Part shown: positions 8,858-17,442 of the stretch, piece after piece | Layout of the letters: each line of letters begins with the position of its first letter | How positions within the stretch are numbered: position 1 is the first letter of the stretch | Source: Candidatus Epulonipiscium fishelsonii | Lineage (GTDB): Bacteria; Bacillota; Clostridia; Lachnospirales; Cellulosilyticaceae | Assembly: GCA_001983475.1 (NCBI GenBank) | Contig: LJHD01000283.1 | Span: 1-32,943 of the forward strand | DNA length: 32,943 nt | Direction of reading: 5' to 3' | Program-made: the position numbers and the translations under genes | Notes under the pieces: generated by a model | What the model was told of the DNA's origin: nothing | What the model saw: the letters and a program-made list of their open reading frames with translations, nothing else | Databases searched by the model: none

Positions 8858-10360
8858 TCATGTATTTTCTTTCTCATGCCATTCACAAACTTCTATCTTT
8901 AATTTTGTGCTTGGGTGCATTTCTATGTCTTTCCAGTTACTACCTGTTTTATTTCTTGCAAAACCTTCATCATAATAATAGCATATTTCAGGTCCATTTT
9001 TAGTCATATACTTTATGCCTAATTTCCCATCTATTGTATATTTATCAAATATTTTCCTTATAGATGTTTTATACTTATGGCCCATAGTTTTGACAAAACT
9101 ATATTTCATAATATAATTATAAGAATTTAGACTATTCACATTCATAGCTAATCTATAATAATTATATAAACTTCTGATTTCTGCATTATAGGTTTTTATT
9201 ATTTCCAAATCGTCATTATTTATTAAATAAGTTCTATGAGTTGGTTCCCATATTTCTTTTCCTTTTTTATTAATAACATTAACAGCGCCATGTTCTTTTA
9301 ATTTTGTTATCCAAGCTTCTTTTGGCATATACACTTTTGTTTGCCCATAAGTTCTTTTTTTTACCGTATCATTTTGTTTTACTCTTTTTATTTCTTGAGA
9401 CCTTACAGTAATTTCATAACCTAAGAATTTAGCCCTATCTTTGCTACTGGTTATTAAAGTTTTTTCCTCTGACAATTCTAGTTCAAGTTTTTCTTTCAAG
9501 AAGTTTTTTATATTCTCTTTTATTTTTTTCGTATCCTCTTTGTTCCCTATTACACCTATTATAAAGGTATCAGCATATCTAACATAGTATAATCTTTTAA
9601 ATTCTGTATCCATAGAATAGTTAATTTTAGTTCTTTCTTTACCCTCTTCAAAGCTTAATCTAACGCCATCCACATATTTATCAAATTCATTTAAGTATAT
9701 GTTTGATAAAATAGGACTTATTATTCCTCCTTGAGGTATTCCAGAGTAAGTGTTATTATACTTCCATTCTTCTAAATATCCTGCTCTAAGAAATTTCCAA
9801 ATCAAATTTATAAATTTTTCATCTTTAATTTTTTTTCTTAAAATATCTATTAATCTATGATGATTAATGTTATCAAAGAAACATTTAATGTCTCCTTTTA
9901 TATACCATTGAGTACCTTTTTGTTTACTTATTTGGTCTATAGCTGTATGACAACTTCTTTTTGGTCTATAACCATGAGAATTTACTGAAAAATTATTTTC
10001 ATATATACTTTCTAGTATACTTCTTATTATTTCTTGAACTATTTTATCATCTATTGACGGTATTCCTAGTAATATTTTCTTTCCATTCTTTTTTGGAATA
10101 TAAACTCCTTGAGCGGGATACGGTTTGTAACTCTCATCTTTAATTTCATTGATTAATTTATCCACTCGCTCTTTCATTCTGTCAATAGAATCTGTATCAC
10201 TTATCATATTTTCTTTAGAACTTAAATTTTTATAAGCAATATAATAAAATTCTTCATTATAGAGATTTCTATATAGCCTTTTAAATTGACAATTTTCCTT
10301 TAATGCTACTTCAGCTAGACTGTTTAAAACAATCATTGGATTTCTCATGTGCACTCGCAC
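8858..10360 (-). CDS. ltrA: group II intron-encoded reverse transcriptase/maturase (fabK intron)
   Basis: The protein (500 aa) binds its intron RNA to help splicing and, in active elements, copies it into DNA. Reverse transcriptase blocks appear in order: GIPSIDDKIVQE (about 99-110), SHGYRPKRSCHTA (128-140), GDIKCFFDN with D157 (156-164), SGIPQGGIISP (206-216), YADT (262-265) and the block ending KFLGYEI. Maturase domain X follows, including YNYYRLAMNVNSL. YADT replaces the usual YADD, losing one of the paired acidic residues, so polymerase activity is doubtful. The C-terminal endonuclease is frameshifted away. The start may be GTG at 10360 or 10354, or ATG at 10348; AAGGAAGG lies just upstream. 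ltrA is used as the generic family symbol. Confidence 0.93.
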   Translation of the reverse strand: MRVHMRNPMIVLNSLAEVALKENCQFKRLYRNLYNEEFYYIAYKNLSSKENMISDTDSIDRMKERVDKLINEIKDESYKPYPAQGVYIPKKNGKKILLGIPSIDDKIVQEIIRSILESIYENNFSVNSHGYRPKRSCHTAIDQISKQKGTQWYIKGDIKCFFDNINHHRLIDILRKKIKDEKFINLIWKFLRAGYLEEWKYNNTYSGIPQGGIISPILSNIYLNEFDKYVDGVRLSFEEGKERTKINYSMDTEFKRLYYVRYADTFIIGVIGNKEDTKKIKENIKNFLKEKLELELSEEKTLITSSKDRAKFLGYEITVRSQEIKRVKQNDTVKKRTYGQTKVYMPKEAWITKLKEHGAVNVINKKGKEIWEPTHRTYLINNDDLEIIKTYNAEIRSLYNYYRLAMNVNSLNSYNYIMKYSFVKTMGHKYKTSIRKIFDKYTIDGKLGIKYMTKNGPEICYYYDEGFARNKTGSNWKDIEMHPSTKLKIEVCEWHEKENT

Positions 10361-10639
10361 CTTCCTTTTCTTATTTTAAACCGATAGACTAACACCCTTC
10401 GCCATGTACTAGGCTTTCCCCAGCTCAGACTACTATGATGTTTCTGTTACCTTATGAACCTTCATCTTTCTCTACCTATATACGACTATTACCTCGCTTG
10501 TATCAAAGATATATTTAGTTATACTAAAACGTTCCACTTAGGTAATCTCCGTTTAGATTATAATTAATAGCTTTGTATAATGTCGGATAGAACTTTCAAT
10601 CTTTACTACTTATTGTAGTTGAATATCTTGTGGTCTTAC

Positions 10640-10668
10640 TATATGTATAGAACTTACTTATACATATA
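10640..10668 (-). other. EBS1 hairpin of the fabK intron
   Basis: A 10-bp perfect stem (10640-10649 with 10659-10668) presents a 9-nt loop which, on the intron strand, reads AGTAAGTTC. This is the exact complement of the fabK exon junction GAACTT/ACT. AAGTTC (10650-10655) is EBS1 pairing with IBS1, and the next base pairs with the first base of the 3' exon (delta-delta'). It independently confirms the splice sites. Confidence 0.9.
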
Positions 10669-11000
10669 ATCCTGTAAAGCTATTGTAGCTTACTTTAAGA
10701 TACATATCGTTTCACTAGCTTTCGATATGGCAATCGGTCGTACTTCTCGATTTATTCTTCACGCAATCCAGCATTTATCCTCGTTTATACTTCTTACTTC
10801 GGCTCTCAGTCTTAACTTTAGCTATTTAGTTAACTTGAGCCTTTATATAACCATGCTACACTCTCCCATTTTCCTTTCGGTCAGGGATAAGGTTATTAGT
10901 AATAGGAGTATTGATTTAGACCTTTCTCCTAGTGTATTGCCATCTACACAATTAACTATAATCCTCGATAAGTTATAACAAGCTTATCTTACGGACGCAC

Positions 11001-11441
11001 AAGTTCACCTATATGTCCACCTGCTTCACAACCTTCAACTATAACTGCATCCACGCCAGAATTTTCCATACGTTTTGCAATTGCTACAGAAGGTACCACA
11101 GGAATTACTTTTATTCCATTTGATTGCCACATTTCAAGATATTTCCCCGGACTGCCTGCTCCTGTTGTCAGAATTTTGACGCCTTCTTCAACAACAACTT
11201 CCGCTACTTCTTCAGCATAAGGGCTTAACAACATAATGTTAACGCCAAATGGTTTATCCGTTTTCTCTTTACACTTTCTTATTTCTTGTCTAAGCCATTC
11301 TGCTGGTGCATTTCCACCTGCAATTATACCCAATCCTCCTGCCTGTGAGACAGCAGCGGCAATAGAATGGTTTGCTACCCATGCCATTGCCCCTTGGAAA
11401 ATAGGATATTGAATGCCCAGCATACTACACACTCGGTTCAT
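11001..11441 (-). CDS. fabK: enoyl-ACP reductase FabK, 5' exon (N-terminal 147 residues)
   Basis: FabK is the FMN-dependent, NAD(P)H-using enoyl-ACP reductase that completes each fatty acid elongation cycle; it is unrelated to FabI. This exon starts MNRVCSMLGIQYPIFQGAMAWV and includes AVSQAGGLGIIAGG and the flavoprotein stretch EAGGHIGEL, where the intron begins. AAAGGAG precedes the ATG. The colinear frame continues only three more residues into the intron before a stop, so unspliced mRNA gives about half a protein without the phosphate-binding loop. No fabI or second fabK is seen in the window. If this is the only enoyl reductase, splicing would be needed for growth without external fatty acids; that is inference. 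Confidence 0.95.
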
Positions 11442-11463
11442 AATCCTTTACTCCTTTAAATAA

Positions 11464-11691
11464 TTATTGTCTGTCTTCAATGTACTTAACAGCATCACTA
11501 ACAGTTTTTATATCTTCTAAGTCTTCATTTTGAATGGTTACACCAAATTCATCTTCAAGACTCATAATAATTTCATAAAGATCTAAAGAGTCTGCCTCTA
11601 AATCATCTTTGAAATTTGATTGCATTGTTACTTCACTTTCATCCACACTTAGTTTGTCTGCAATAATTTCTTGCAATTTTTTAAATACCAT
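11464..11691 (-). CDS. acpP: acyl carrier protein
   Basis: A 75-residue acidic protein with the phosphopantetheine attachment motif EADSLDLYE (S35). It carries the growing acyl chain as a thioester through all the Fab enzymes encoded around it. GGAGG stands before the ATG. It lies between fabH and fabK, 22 bases ahead of fabK, the standard clostridial order. Confidence 0.97.
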   Translation of the reverse strand: MVFKKLQEIIADKLSVDESEVTMQSNFKDDLEADSLDLYEIIMSLEDEFGVTIQNEDLEDIKTVSDAVKYIEDRQ

Positions 11692-11750
11692 CTTTTTATT
11701 ACCTCCAAAATTTTAATTTAATTTATCTTAAGGGAAAATCCCATTAAGAG

Positions 11751-12707
11751 CTACCATTGAGCAACCATACTTCCCCAAGTTAGTCCTCCACCAAAACCTG
11801 CTAAAACAATTTTATCTCCATTTTTCAATTTACCTTTTGCCTCATGCAAAGCTATAGGCACACTTGCTCCAGAGGTGTTTCCATACTTATCAAGGTTTTT
11901 AAAAAATAAATTTATATCTACACCTAAATTCTTTGCTACACTGCTTATTATTCGTTCATTTGCCTGGTGCAAAACAAATAATTTTATTTCATCTATATTA
12001 ACTTGTGCTTTTTCTAGTGCTTTTGTTATACTTTTTGGTACAACATTAACTGCAAATCTATAAACTGCTCTTCCATCCATTTTAATAAAAGATGGAGAAT
12101 ATTCATTCTTCACAAAAAGATTATTTATTGGTTGATTTTCTAAAACCAAGGTTTGTCCTAGATTTCCATCACTGCCCACATCAAAAGCTAGAATTTTATT
12201 TTCATCTGTTTCTCCATATAAAACAGCTCCTGAACCATCACCAAAAAGTATGCATGTACCTCTATCATTCCAATCAACTACTTTGCTAAATATTTCTGCC
12301 CCAATAACCAAAGCTTTTTTTGCACTACCACAATTTATTGCTTCTATTGCTATCTTTGAAGCATATATAAATCCGCTACATGCTGCACTTATATCAAATG
12401 CTATTGCATTTGTTGCCCCAATTTCAGCTTGTACACTACAGGCTGTACTTGGCATCATTTGGTCTGGTGATACTGTTCCAACTATAATAAGATCTATTTC
12501 TAGTGGATCAATGTCTTTTATTGCCTCTTTAGCTGCATTTGTTGCTAAACTGACAGTTGTTTCATCCGTAACAATTCTTCTTTCTCTAATTCCTGTCCTT
12601 TGGACAATCCATTCATCAGATGTATCTATAAAAGTTGATATTTTTTCATTTGTTAGTTTATATTTTGGCACGCACATCCCTGTGCTCAATATTTTTACTC
12701 CTCGCAT
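11751..12707 (-). CDS. fabH: beta-ketoacyl-ACP synthase III FabH
   Basis: FabH starts fatty acid synthesis by condensing an acyl-CoA with malonyl-ACP. The 318-residue protein begins MRGVKILSTGMCVPKYKLTN and has the full catalytic set: C110 in ISAACSG, H247 in HQANERI and N277 in YGNTSGAS. It ends in GGGLTWGSMV, as expected. An in-frame extension up to 12791 has no family similarity and overlaps the promoter, so I start at 12707, where AAGGGAT precedes the ATG. It is the first gene of the operon. No fabT-, fapR- or marR-type regulator gene adjoins it. Confidence 0.96.
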   Translation of the reverse strand: MRGVKILSTGMCVPKYKLTNEKISTFIDTSDEWIVQRTGIRERRIVTDETTVSLATNAAKEAIKDIDPLEIDLIIVGTVSPDQMMPSTACSVQAEIGATNAIAFDISAACSGFIYASKIAIEAINCGSAKKALVIGAEIFSKVVDWNDRGTCILFGDGSGAVLYGETDENKILAFDVGSDGNLGQTLVLENQPINNLFVKNEYSPSFIKMDGRAVYRFAVNVVPKSITKALEKAQVNIDEIKLFVLHQANERIISSVAKNLGVDINLFFKNLDKYGNTSGASVPIALHEAKGKLKNGDKIVLAGFGGGLTWGSMVAQW

Positions 12708-12738
12708 TTTCTTATCCCTTAAAATTTTGACCTCCCCT

Positions 12739-12757
12739 AATACATAGGGTGTTAGGT
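12739..12757 (-). promoter_or_regulatory. inverted repeat between the fabH promoter and start codon, possible operator
   Basis: On the minus strand ACACCCTATGTATTAGGGG contains the arms CCCTA and TAGGG, immediately after the -10 box and in the early leader. Position and symmetry suit a repressor site or a small leader hairpin. It does not match the FapR box I know. Weak evidence. Confidence 0.35.
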
Positions 12758-12759
12758 AA

Positions 12760-12788
12760 AGTATACATTGCTCTAATTTTACTGTCAA
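12760..12788 (-). promoter_or_regulatory. sigma-A promoter of the fatty acid operon
   Basis: A consensus -35 box TTGACA (12783-12788) and a -10 box TATACT (12760-12765) are separated by exactly 17 bases on the minus strand, 53 bases upstream of the fabH start. This is the strongest promoter match I found in the window and explains why the fabH frame should not extend to 12791. Confidence 0.85.
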
Positions 12789-12992
12789 CATATAATTAGT
12801 ATATTTTCAGTATAAAGGTATGAATATATAAAATCTTTATACTAATTTAATAAAATATAACATTAAATTCAATAAAATTTTTCCATTATTAAGGAGTGAA
12901 CTTTACCTCTATCAAAACATAATTGTACATTTCTTCTAAGTATATTTTAACCAAAAAATGTTAATATTTTAATTATAGAGGTGATACAAAAA

Positions 12993-13322
12993 ATGTTTAG
13001 CGCACGAATATTAAAAGGAAAAATTGTTTTTTTATATTTACTTAATGTTTTTGATATAATTTTTACTTTAATGCTATTAGAAACTTCACATTTTAAAGAA
13101 ATAAATATACTAATGCAATCAATAGTAACAAATAATATTCTATCAATTTTTATAAAAATTATTCTTCCAGCAGTAATTATGCTTTATATTTTATACTTAA
13201 TAGAACAATGTAACATAAAAAAATTAATTTTTTGTAACATAGTTATTAGCATAGCGATTATATTTTATATTTTAGTTAATCTTAACCATATATATTTAAG
13301 TTTAAACTATTTTTTTATATAA
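12993..13322 (+). CDS. small integral membrane protein, DUF5658-like
   Basis: A 109-residue hydrophobic protein with about three membrane-spanning stretches, roughly residues 10-30, 50-72 and 80-100. The pattern FDIIFTLMLLETSHFKEINILM followed by a helix resembles the DUF5658 family of small bacterial membrane proteins of unknown function, from memory. GAGGTGAT lies 7-8 bases before the ATG at 12993; an in-frame GTG at 12981 is part of that ribosome site. It is divergent from fabH and has no obvious partner gene. No function can be assigned. Confidence 0.7.
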   Translation: MFSARILKGKIVFLYLLNVFDIIFTLMLLETSHFKEINILMQSIVTNNILSIFIKIILPAVIMLYILYLIEQCNIKKLIFCNIVISIAIIFYILVNLNHIYLSLNYFFI

Positions 13323-13535
13323 TTATACAGCTTGTGCTAGTTAATTATATTATAGTAACTAAATTCACATTGGTACAGGAGCGACGCTCCTGTTTAGAAC
13401 TCTCACAACTAAGTACATCTAATAGAATACAATTAAAATCCATAACTTACCTATATAATAAGCATAAACTTCAATTGTAACTTATGGCTAATAAACAAAA
13501 TCTCCCTACAATAAAAAGGATGCTATCATTAAAAA
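13323..13535. other. intergenic region with a short perfect palindrome
   Basis: No gene is visible. ACAGGAGC-GAC-GCTCCTGT near 13375-13395 is an 8-bp perfect stem and is GC-rich for this DNA. It has no T run after it, so it is a weak terminator candidate for the membrane protein gene, or an end structure of the IS relic that follows. Confidence 0.45.
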
Positions 13536-13987
13536 ATAAGTATCTTAATAAATTTAATGTTATATAAGTAAAACTGCTAGTTATGTTGTACACTATAGTA
13601 TAACCAATAATATTGAAACTTTAGTAGTTGGCTATATACCAGCTTTTAATTATAATGCCATTTCCGCAAAAGCTGTCTTTCAACACTATTGCTTTGAAGC
13701 CTTAAGAACACACTTGAAACATATTTGCCAAAAAAATTAAGTATTTGGAACAATAAGAAAGTTATACTTCAAAGGCTAGTTTTTTAGGCAATGATTACGT
13801 TCCAGTTTTTGATCCAAAAAATTCTATTAAATATACTTTTAGTGGTAAACGTATCCAGCGTGGAATGTACCCTTCAAAAAATGGTATACTTATAAATGGT
13901 GCATGTAAAAAAAGCAACCAAACTTTTGATTTTGAAGTATTGTGTAAAAGACTTTCATTTGGCCCCCAACGAATACACATTTGTTAA
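13536..13987 (+). pseudogene. tnpB: IS200/IS605-family TnpB relic (RNA-guided nuclease family), frameshifted
   Basis: Two frames together give a TnpB C-terminal half. 13561-13740 reads YISKTASYVVHYSITNNIET then LVVGY, ending in a stop. From 13760 a second frame reads SYTSKASFLGNDYVPVFDP, then GKRIQRGMYPSKNGILING, to a stop at 13985-13987. SYTSKASF and the RGMY-SKNGILIN block are hallmarks of TnpB just before its last catalytic segment. The zinc ribbon is altered or missing, the 5' half is gone and at least two frame changes are present, so it is dead. Confidence 0.8.
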
Positions 13988-14168
13988 AAATCTGATTTTA
14001 GCCTTTATAACTTGTCATAACTCCTAGAAACTCTATAGTATATAAGAATCTATAAGTTTTGTTAAATTTTTTTACTATATAGAAATTGCTTTATTAAAGA
14101 TTATAGAAATAAATTTTTATAGTGTGAGGTCTAAGACCGCGGGCCTATATTGGAAAGGAGTAAAGAAA

Positions 14169-15098
14169 TTGAAAATTTATAAAACCAGTGAAGACGGAAA
14201 GCAAAAAAAAATAAAAACTATCGAGGATGGTTGTTGGATTAATTTATGTTCACCCAGTAAATCTGATATTGAACTAGTTTCAAAGATGTGTCAAATTGAA
14301 GAAGCTGATATTATGTTAGGACTTGACGAAGAAGAAAAGGCTCATATTGCAGTTGAAGACAATTATACTATAATTGTAGTGGACGCTCCTATAAAAGATA
14401 GTGAAGGATTACATGAATTTATAACAATTCCCCTAGAAATTATAATCGCAAATAGTTTTATTATGACAATTTGTATATATCCTATTGATTTATTGCAAGA
14501 TTTTATAGAAGGAAGGGTTAAAGGTTTCTATACCTATAAAAGAACACGATTTATACTGCAACTTCTTTATAAAAATTCTTCCTACTTTTTACACTACTTA
14601 AGATATATTGATAGAGTAAGCAACAAAGTTGAACGTGAACTTGAAATAAATATGAAAAATAAGGATTTATTATACTTACTAGAGCTAGAAAAAAGTTTAG
14701 TTTATTTTTCAACCGCTTTACGTGCAAATGAAATTGTTCTGGAAAAAATGTTAAGAATGGATAAAATTAAACAATATCAAGAAGACAAAGAATTACTTGA
14801 AGATGTAATTGTGGAAAATAAGCAAGCGATGGAAATGGCCAGCGTATACAGTAGCATCCTAGGAGAAACAAGAGATGCATTTGCTTCTATAATTTCAAAC
14901 AATCTTAACACCATAATGCAACGACTTACTTCCATAACTATAATATTAGCTTTGCCAACCATGATTTTTAGCCTTTTTGGTATGAATGTTCCTCTTCCTT
15001 TTATAAATCAACCTTATGCAATTATATACATTTTAATAATTTCAATTATTTTTGTTATAATTGGATTTATAATTATGGTAAAGAAAAAAATGTTTTAA
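14169..15098 (+). CDS. corA: CorA-family divalent metal ion transporter
   Basis: A 310-residue CorA-like inner membrane channel for Mg2+ or related ions. The N-terminal two thirds is the soluble alpha/beta domain with a long helix (about residues 150-240). Two C-terminal transmembrane helices follow, with the diagnostic GMN motif between them (LFGMNVPLPF), and a short basic tail KKKMF. The likely start is TTG at 14169: AAAGGAG lies 8 bases before it and MKIYKTSEDG fits the family better than the upstream GTG at 14124, which has no ribosome site. It is a single-gene unit. Substrate choice (Mg, Co, Ni or Zn export) cannot be told from sequence. Confidence 0.9.
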   Translation: MKIYKTSEDGKQKKIKTIEDGCWINLCSPSKSDIELVSKMCQIEEADIMLGLDEEEKAHIAVEDNYTIIVVDAPIKDSEGLHEFITIPLEIIIANSFIMTICIYPIDLLQDFIEGRVKGFYTYKRTRFILQLLYKNSSYFLHYLRYIDRVSNKVERELEINMKNKDLLYLLELEKSLVYFSTALRANEIVLEKMLRMDKIKQYQEDKELLEDVIVENKQAMEMASVYSSILGETRDAFASIISNNLNTIMQRLTSITIILALPTMIFSLFGMNVPLPFINQPYAIIYILIISIIFVIIGFIIMVKKKMF

Positions 15099-15109
15099 TC
15101 TTTTTCATG

Positions 15110-15138
15110 TTGTAAAAAATCAAATAATTAAATATAAT
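15110..15138 (+). promoter_or_regulatory. probable sigma-A promoter of the chemoreceptor gene
   Basis: TTGTAA (15110-15115) and TATAAT (15133-15138) are 17 bases apart, and the chemoreceptor ATG follows 32 bases later. In this AT-rich context the -10 match alone would mean little, but the spacing is ideal. Confidence 0.55.
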
Positions 15139-15170
15139 AAAATTATACACAAAAAAAAAGAGGGTGTCAT

Positions 15171-17297
15171 ATGAAAAGAGTTAATAATACCAATTTAGTA
15201 AAACGATTAACAATTACAATTGGAGGAGTCGTTACTTTAATATTACTATCTTTAATATTTATAGTAATTGCACAAGTTTACAGTTCCAGTGTAAAAGATA
15301 CACATGTTACTTTTGAAACCAAAGCAGAACTTAATGCAAATAAGGTTCAAGAAGTAATTTCAGTTGTAGATAGCGTTGCCAAAAATTTACAATCTTATAT
15401 CAAAAAAAATTTTAACAATTTAAAGTTAGTTTTAGACCGTACAAATGGTTTAAACTCAAAAGTCAAATTTAGTATGGTATATGGAACGCTAATTGATGAA
15501 AGCAAAATTGAAATAGAAAGTTACATTTTAAACACAGCTTGGGCTGCTTTAGAAACTAACAAGAACATTGGTGTATTAGCCGTATACCTTGAACCTTATG
15601 TATTTGATTCAACCTTATTTACTTATGGTGTAGAAGTTTCTCAAGAAAATCTTAAGTCAAAAACTATAACTCCTATATTTTCATATGATAAATATGCACA
15701 TGAAGAATTTTATTTAATTCCCCAGCAAACACTTAAGCCGCATACAACTAACCCTATAATAGACGAAAACGGAAATATAGCTTATTATATATCCTATCCC
15801 ATTATACATAAAGATGAATTCAAAGGAGTTATCGTTACAAATATTTTATCCTCTAGTTTTGATGATATTATACCCGAAAATACCACCTATAGCACTTTAT
15901 TTTCCTCCATTTTTAATCAAAATTGGGACACAATTTATGATTCTGTTCACCCTGAATTAATCAATACCAATATATCTGAAATAATTGTACCAAAAGATAT
16001 GGCCAAATGGCAAAAATTAGGAGAACAAAAAGAACCATTTTATGTTAAAACTCAATCAATTGATGGAAAAAAATACGAAAGATATTTATACCCAATTGGA
16101 GTTACAGATACTACCTGGTGGGCTCATATATCTGTAGAAAGTAAAGAATTTTACTCCAAAATTTGGACATTAATTATGCTAATATCCTCAGTTTCAATAG
16201 TTTCATTGTTAATACTAATATTCGTAACTAGACATGTTTTAACCAAAGCATTAAAACCTCTTAATCAAGTTGTTTCAGCAGCAACCCAAATATCCCATGG
16301 AAATTTGGATATTTCTTTAAATTTACCATATCAAGACGAAATTGGAGTTTTGGGTCAAGAATTTAAAAATACTTCTCATTCATTAAAAGAAATTATATTT
16401 GATATTGAACAAGTACTTGACCAAATGGCACAAGGAGATTTTACTGCAACTAGAAATATTAAGGCAAATTATACAGGAGCATTTCATCCAATAAAAATAT
16501 CCCTAATACAAATTAGCGAAAAGCTAAGCGAAACACTATCTAATATTATAAGTGTATCTAAAAAAGTAAGCAGAGGAGCAGAAAATATTGCAAAAGGGTC
16601 AATTGAGCTTGCAAATGGAACTATTGAGCAAAGTGCAATTGTTCAAAATTTTAAGGGTATAACTGAAGAAATCGAGCAAGGTATAAATATAACGGTAAAC
16701 CAAGCAAAAGAAACCAGTAAAATCTCTATTGAAGCAAAGCAAAAAGCATCTCACGGCACTGCTGAAATGGAAAACATGTTATTATCAATGAGCGAAATCA
16801 ACAAATCTAGTCAAATAATTTCCGATGTATTAAAAACTGTATCAGATATTTCAACTCAAACAAATTTATTAGCATTGAATGCTTCTATTGAAGCTGCACG
16901 TGCAGGTGAAAACGGAAAGGGATTCGCTGTTGTAGCTGATGAAATAAGAAATCTTGCTATCCGTAGTAACGAAACTGTACAAGAAATCGAAAAAATATTA
17001 AAGAAAAGCATGAGTGATATATCTAAGGGTCAAGATATGGCTAATAACACCGCCTTAAGTCTACAAGCAATTGTAGCTACTATAGAAAAAACAACCTTAG
17101 TCTCAGAAGAATTATTAAAAACCAGTAATTCCCAAAAATATACTCTAGAAAATTTAGTATCAGGTACAAACCAAATTTCTGCACTTATTCAAACAAATAC
17201 ATCCACATCACAAGAAGCTGCTGCTATAAGCGAAGAGCTTGCAAAACAAGCCGAATATTTATTTAATCTAATACACTACTTCAAAATACTAAAATAA
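15171..17297 (+). CDS. methyl-accepting chemotaxis protein
   Basis: A 708-residue membrane chemoreceptor. One transmembrane helix at about residues 13-33 is followed by a large extracytoplasmic sensor domain (about 35-325) with the length and layout of a double-Cache domain. A second helix lies around 330-350, then a HAMP linker, and the cytoplasmic signalling coiled coil. Its hairpin tip [20 protein letters not shown] and the following [15 protein letters not shown] are the conserved CheA/CheW-binding segment. GAGGGTG precedes the ATG. It implies a motile cell, though no other chemotaxis genes are nearby. The ligand is unknown. It converges on the M42 peptidase gene with two hairpins between them. 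Confidence 0.93.
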   Translation: MKRVNNTNLVKRLTITIGGVVTLILLSLIFIVIAQVYSSSVKDTHVTFETKAELNANKVQEVISVVDSVAKNLQSYIKKNFNNLKLVLDRTNGLNSKVKFSMVYGTLIDESKIEIESYILNTAWAALETNKNIGVLAVYLEPYVFDSTLFTYGVEVSQENLKSKTITPIFSYDKYAHEEFYLIPQQTLKPHTTNPIIDENGNIAYYISYPIIHKDEFKGVIVTNILSSSFDDIIPENTTYSTLFSSIFNQNWDTIYDSVHPELINTNISEIIVPKDMAKWQKLGEQKEPFYVKTQSIDGKKYERYLYPIGVTDTTWWAHISVESKEFYSKIWTLIMLISSVSIVSLLILIFVTRHVLTKALKPLNQVVSAATQISHGNLDISLNLPYQDEIGVLGQEFKNTSHSLKEIIFDIEQVLDQMAQGDFTATRNIKANYTGAFHPIKISLIQISEKLSETLSNIISVSKKVSRGAENIAKGSIELANGTIEQSAIVQNFKGITEEIEQGINITVNQAKETSKISIEAKQKASHGTAEMENMLLSMSEINKSSQIISDVLKTVSDISTQTNLLALNASIEAARAGENGKGFAVVADEIRNLAIRSNETVQEIEKILKKSMSDISKGQDMANNTALSLQAIVATIEKTTLVSEELLKTSNSQKYTLENLVSGTNQISALIQTNTSTSQEAAAISEELAKQAEYLFNLIHYFKILK

Positions 17298-17329
17298 TAA
17301 ATCATCTTAATACAATTCATTACATCAAT

Positions 17330-17372
17330 AGGCGTAAATCCCACTCTTTTAGGGACAGGAGTTTCAGAATAA
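17330..17372 (+). repeat. IS200/IS605-like end fragment downstream of the chemoreceptor
   Basis: The string GGCGTAAATCCCACTC with the following AGGGACAGGAGTTTC resembles, in inverted orientation, the sequence at 18636-18668 (GGCGTAAAATCCACTCC on the minus strand). Such imperfect hairpins are typical right ends of IS200/IS605 elements. No transposase is attached here. Confidence 0.5.
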
Positions 17373-17387
17373 ACATTATTTCATTAC

Positions 17388-17429
17388 AAAAAGTAGAGTA
17401 CTATCCTTTTGTATAGTGCTCTACTTTTT
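17388..17429. terminator. bidirectional terminator hairpin between converging genes
   Basis: Seventeen-base arms AAAAAGTAGAGTACTAT and ATAGTGCTCTACTTTTT pair with one mismatch around an 8-nt loop, with A/T tracts on both sides. It can end transcription of the chemoreceptor (+) and the M42 peptidase (-). Its core is a member of the GAGTACTATCC palindrome family. Confidence 0.8.
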
Positions 17430-17442
17430 CTCTTATTCCTGA

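Larger units (their letters stand above)
8644..11000 (-). mobile_element. group II intron interrupting fabK (2,357 nt, with maturase ORF)
   Basis: Minus-strand boundaries: the 5' end at 11000 starts GTGCGTCCG, and the 3' end at 8644 ends TCCTAT, obeying the 5' GUGYG and 3' AY rules. Domain V is at 8706-8739. Domain VI follows, with GGAGAG pairing to CUU-A-UCC and a bulged A at -7 (position 8650). The reverse transcriptase/maturase ORF lies in the domain IV position. Removing the intron joins GAACTT to ACTACA and restores the FabK frame in phase 0. Unspliced reading adds only VRP and a stop after GEL. The 5' ~640 nt (10361-11000) is structured RNA for domains I-III and contains the EBS1 hairpin. 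The insertion is in the sense orientation, as needed for splicing. Confidence 0.95.

Noticed and set aside
10727-10978. 83-codon frame on the + strand
   Set aside because: It is antisense to domain I of the fabK intron, a structured RNA; no ribosome site or similarity.
10989-11441. A separate 150-residue FabK-like or nitronate monooxygenase-like protein ending in VRP
   Set aside because: The last three codons are the 5' end of the group II intron; the gene continues at 8643 after splicing.
12250-12747. 165-codon + strand frame opposite fabH
   Set aside because: Shadow of fabH; it has no ribosome site and its hydrophobic composition comes from reading the complement of a real gene.
14124-14168. 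Extended N-terminus of the CorA-like protein from a GTG
   Set aside because: No ribosome site before the GTG, while AAAGGAG sits at ideal distance from the TTG at 14169.
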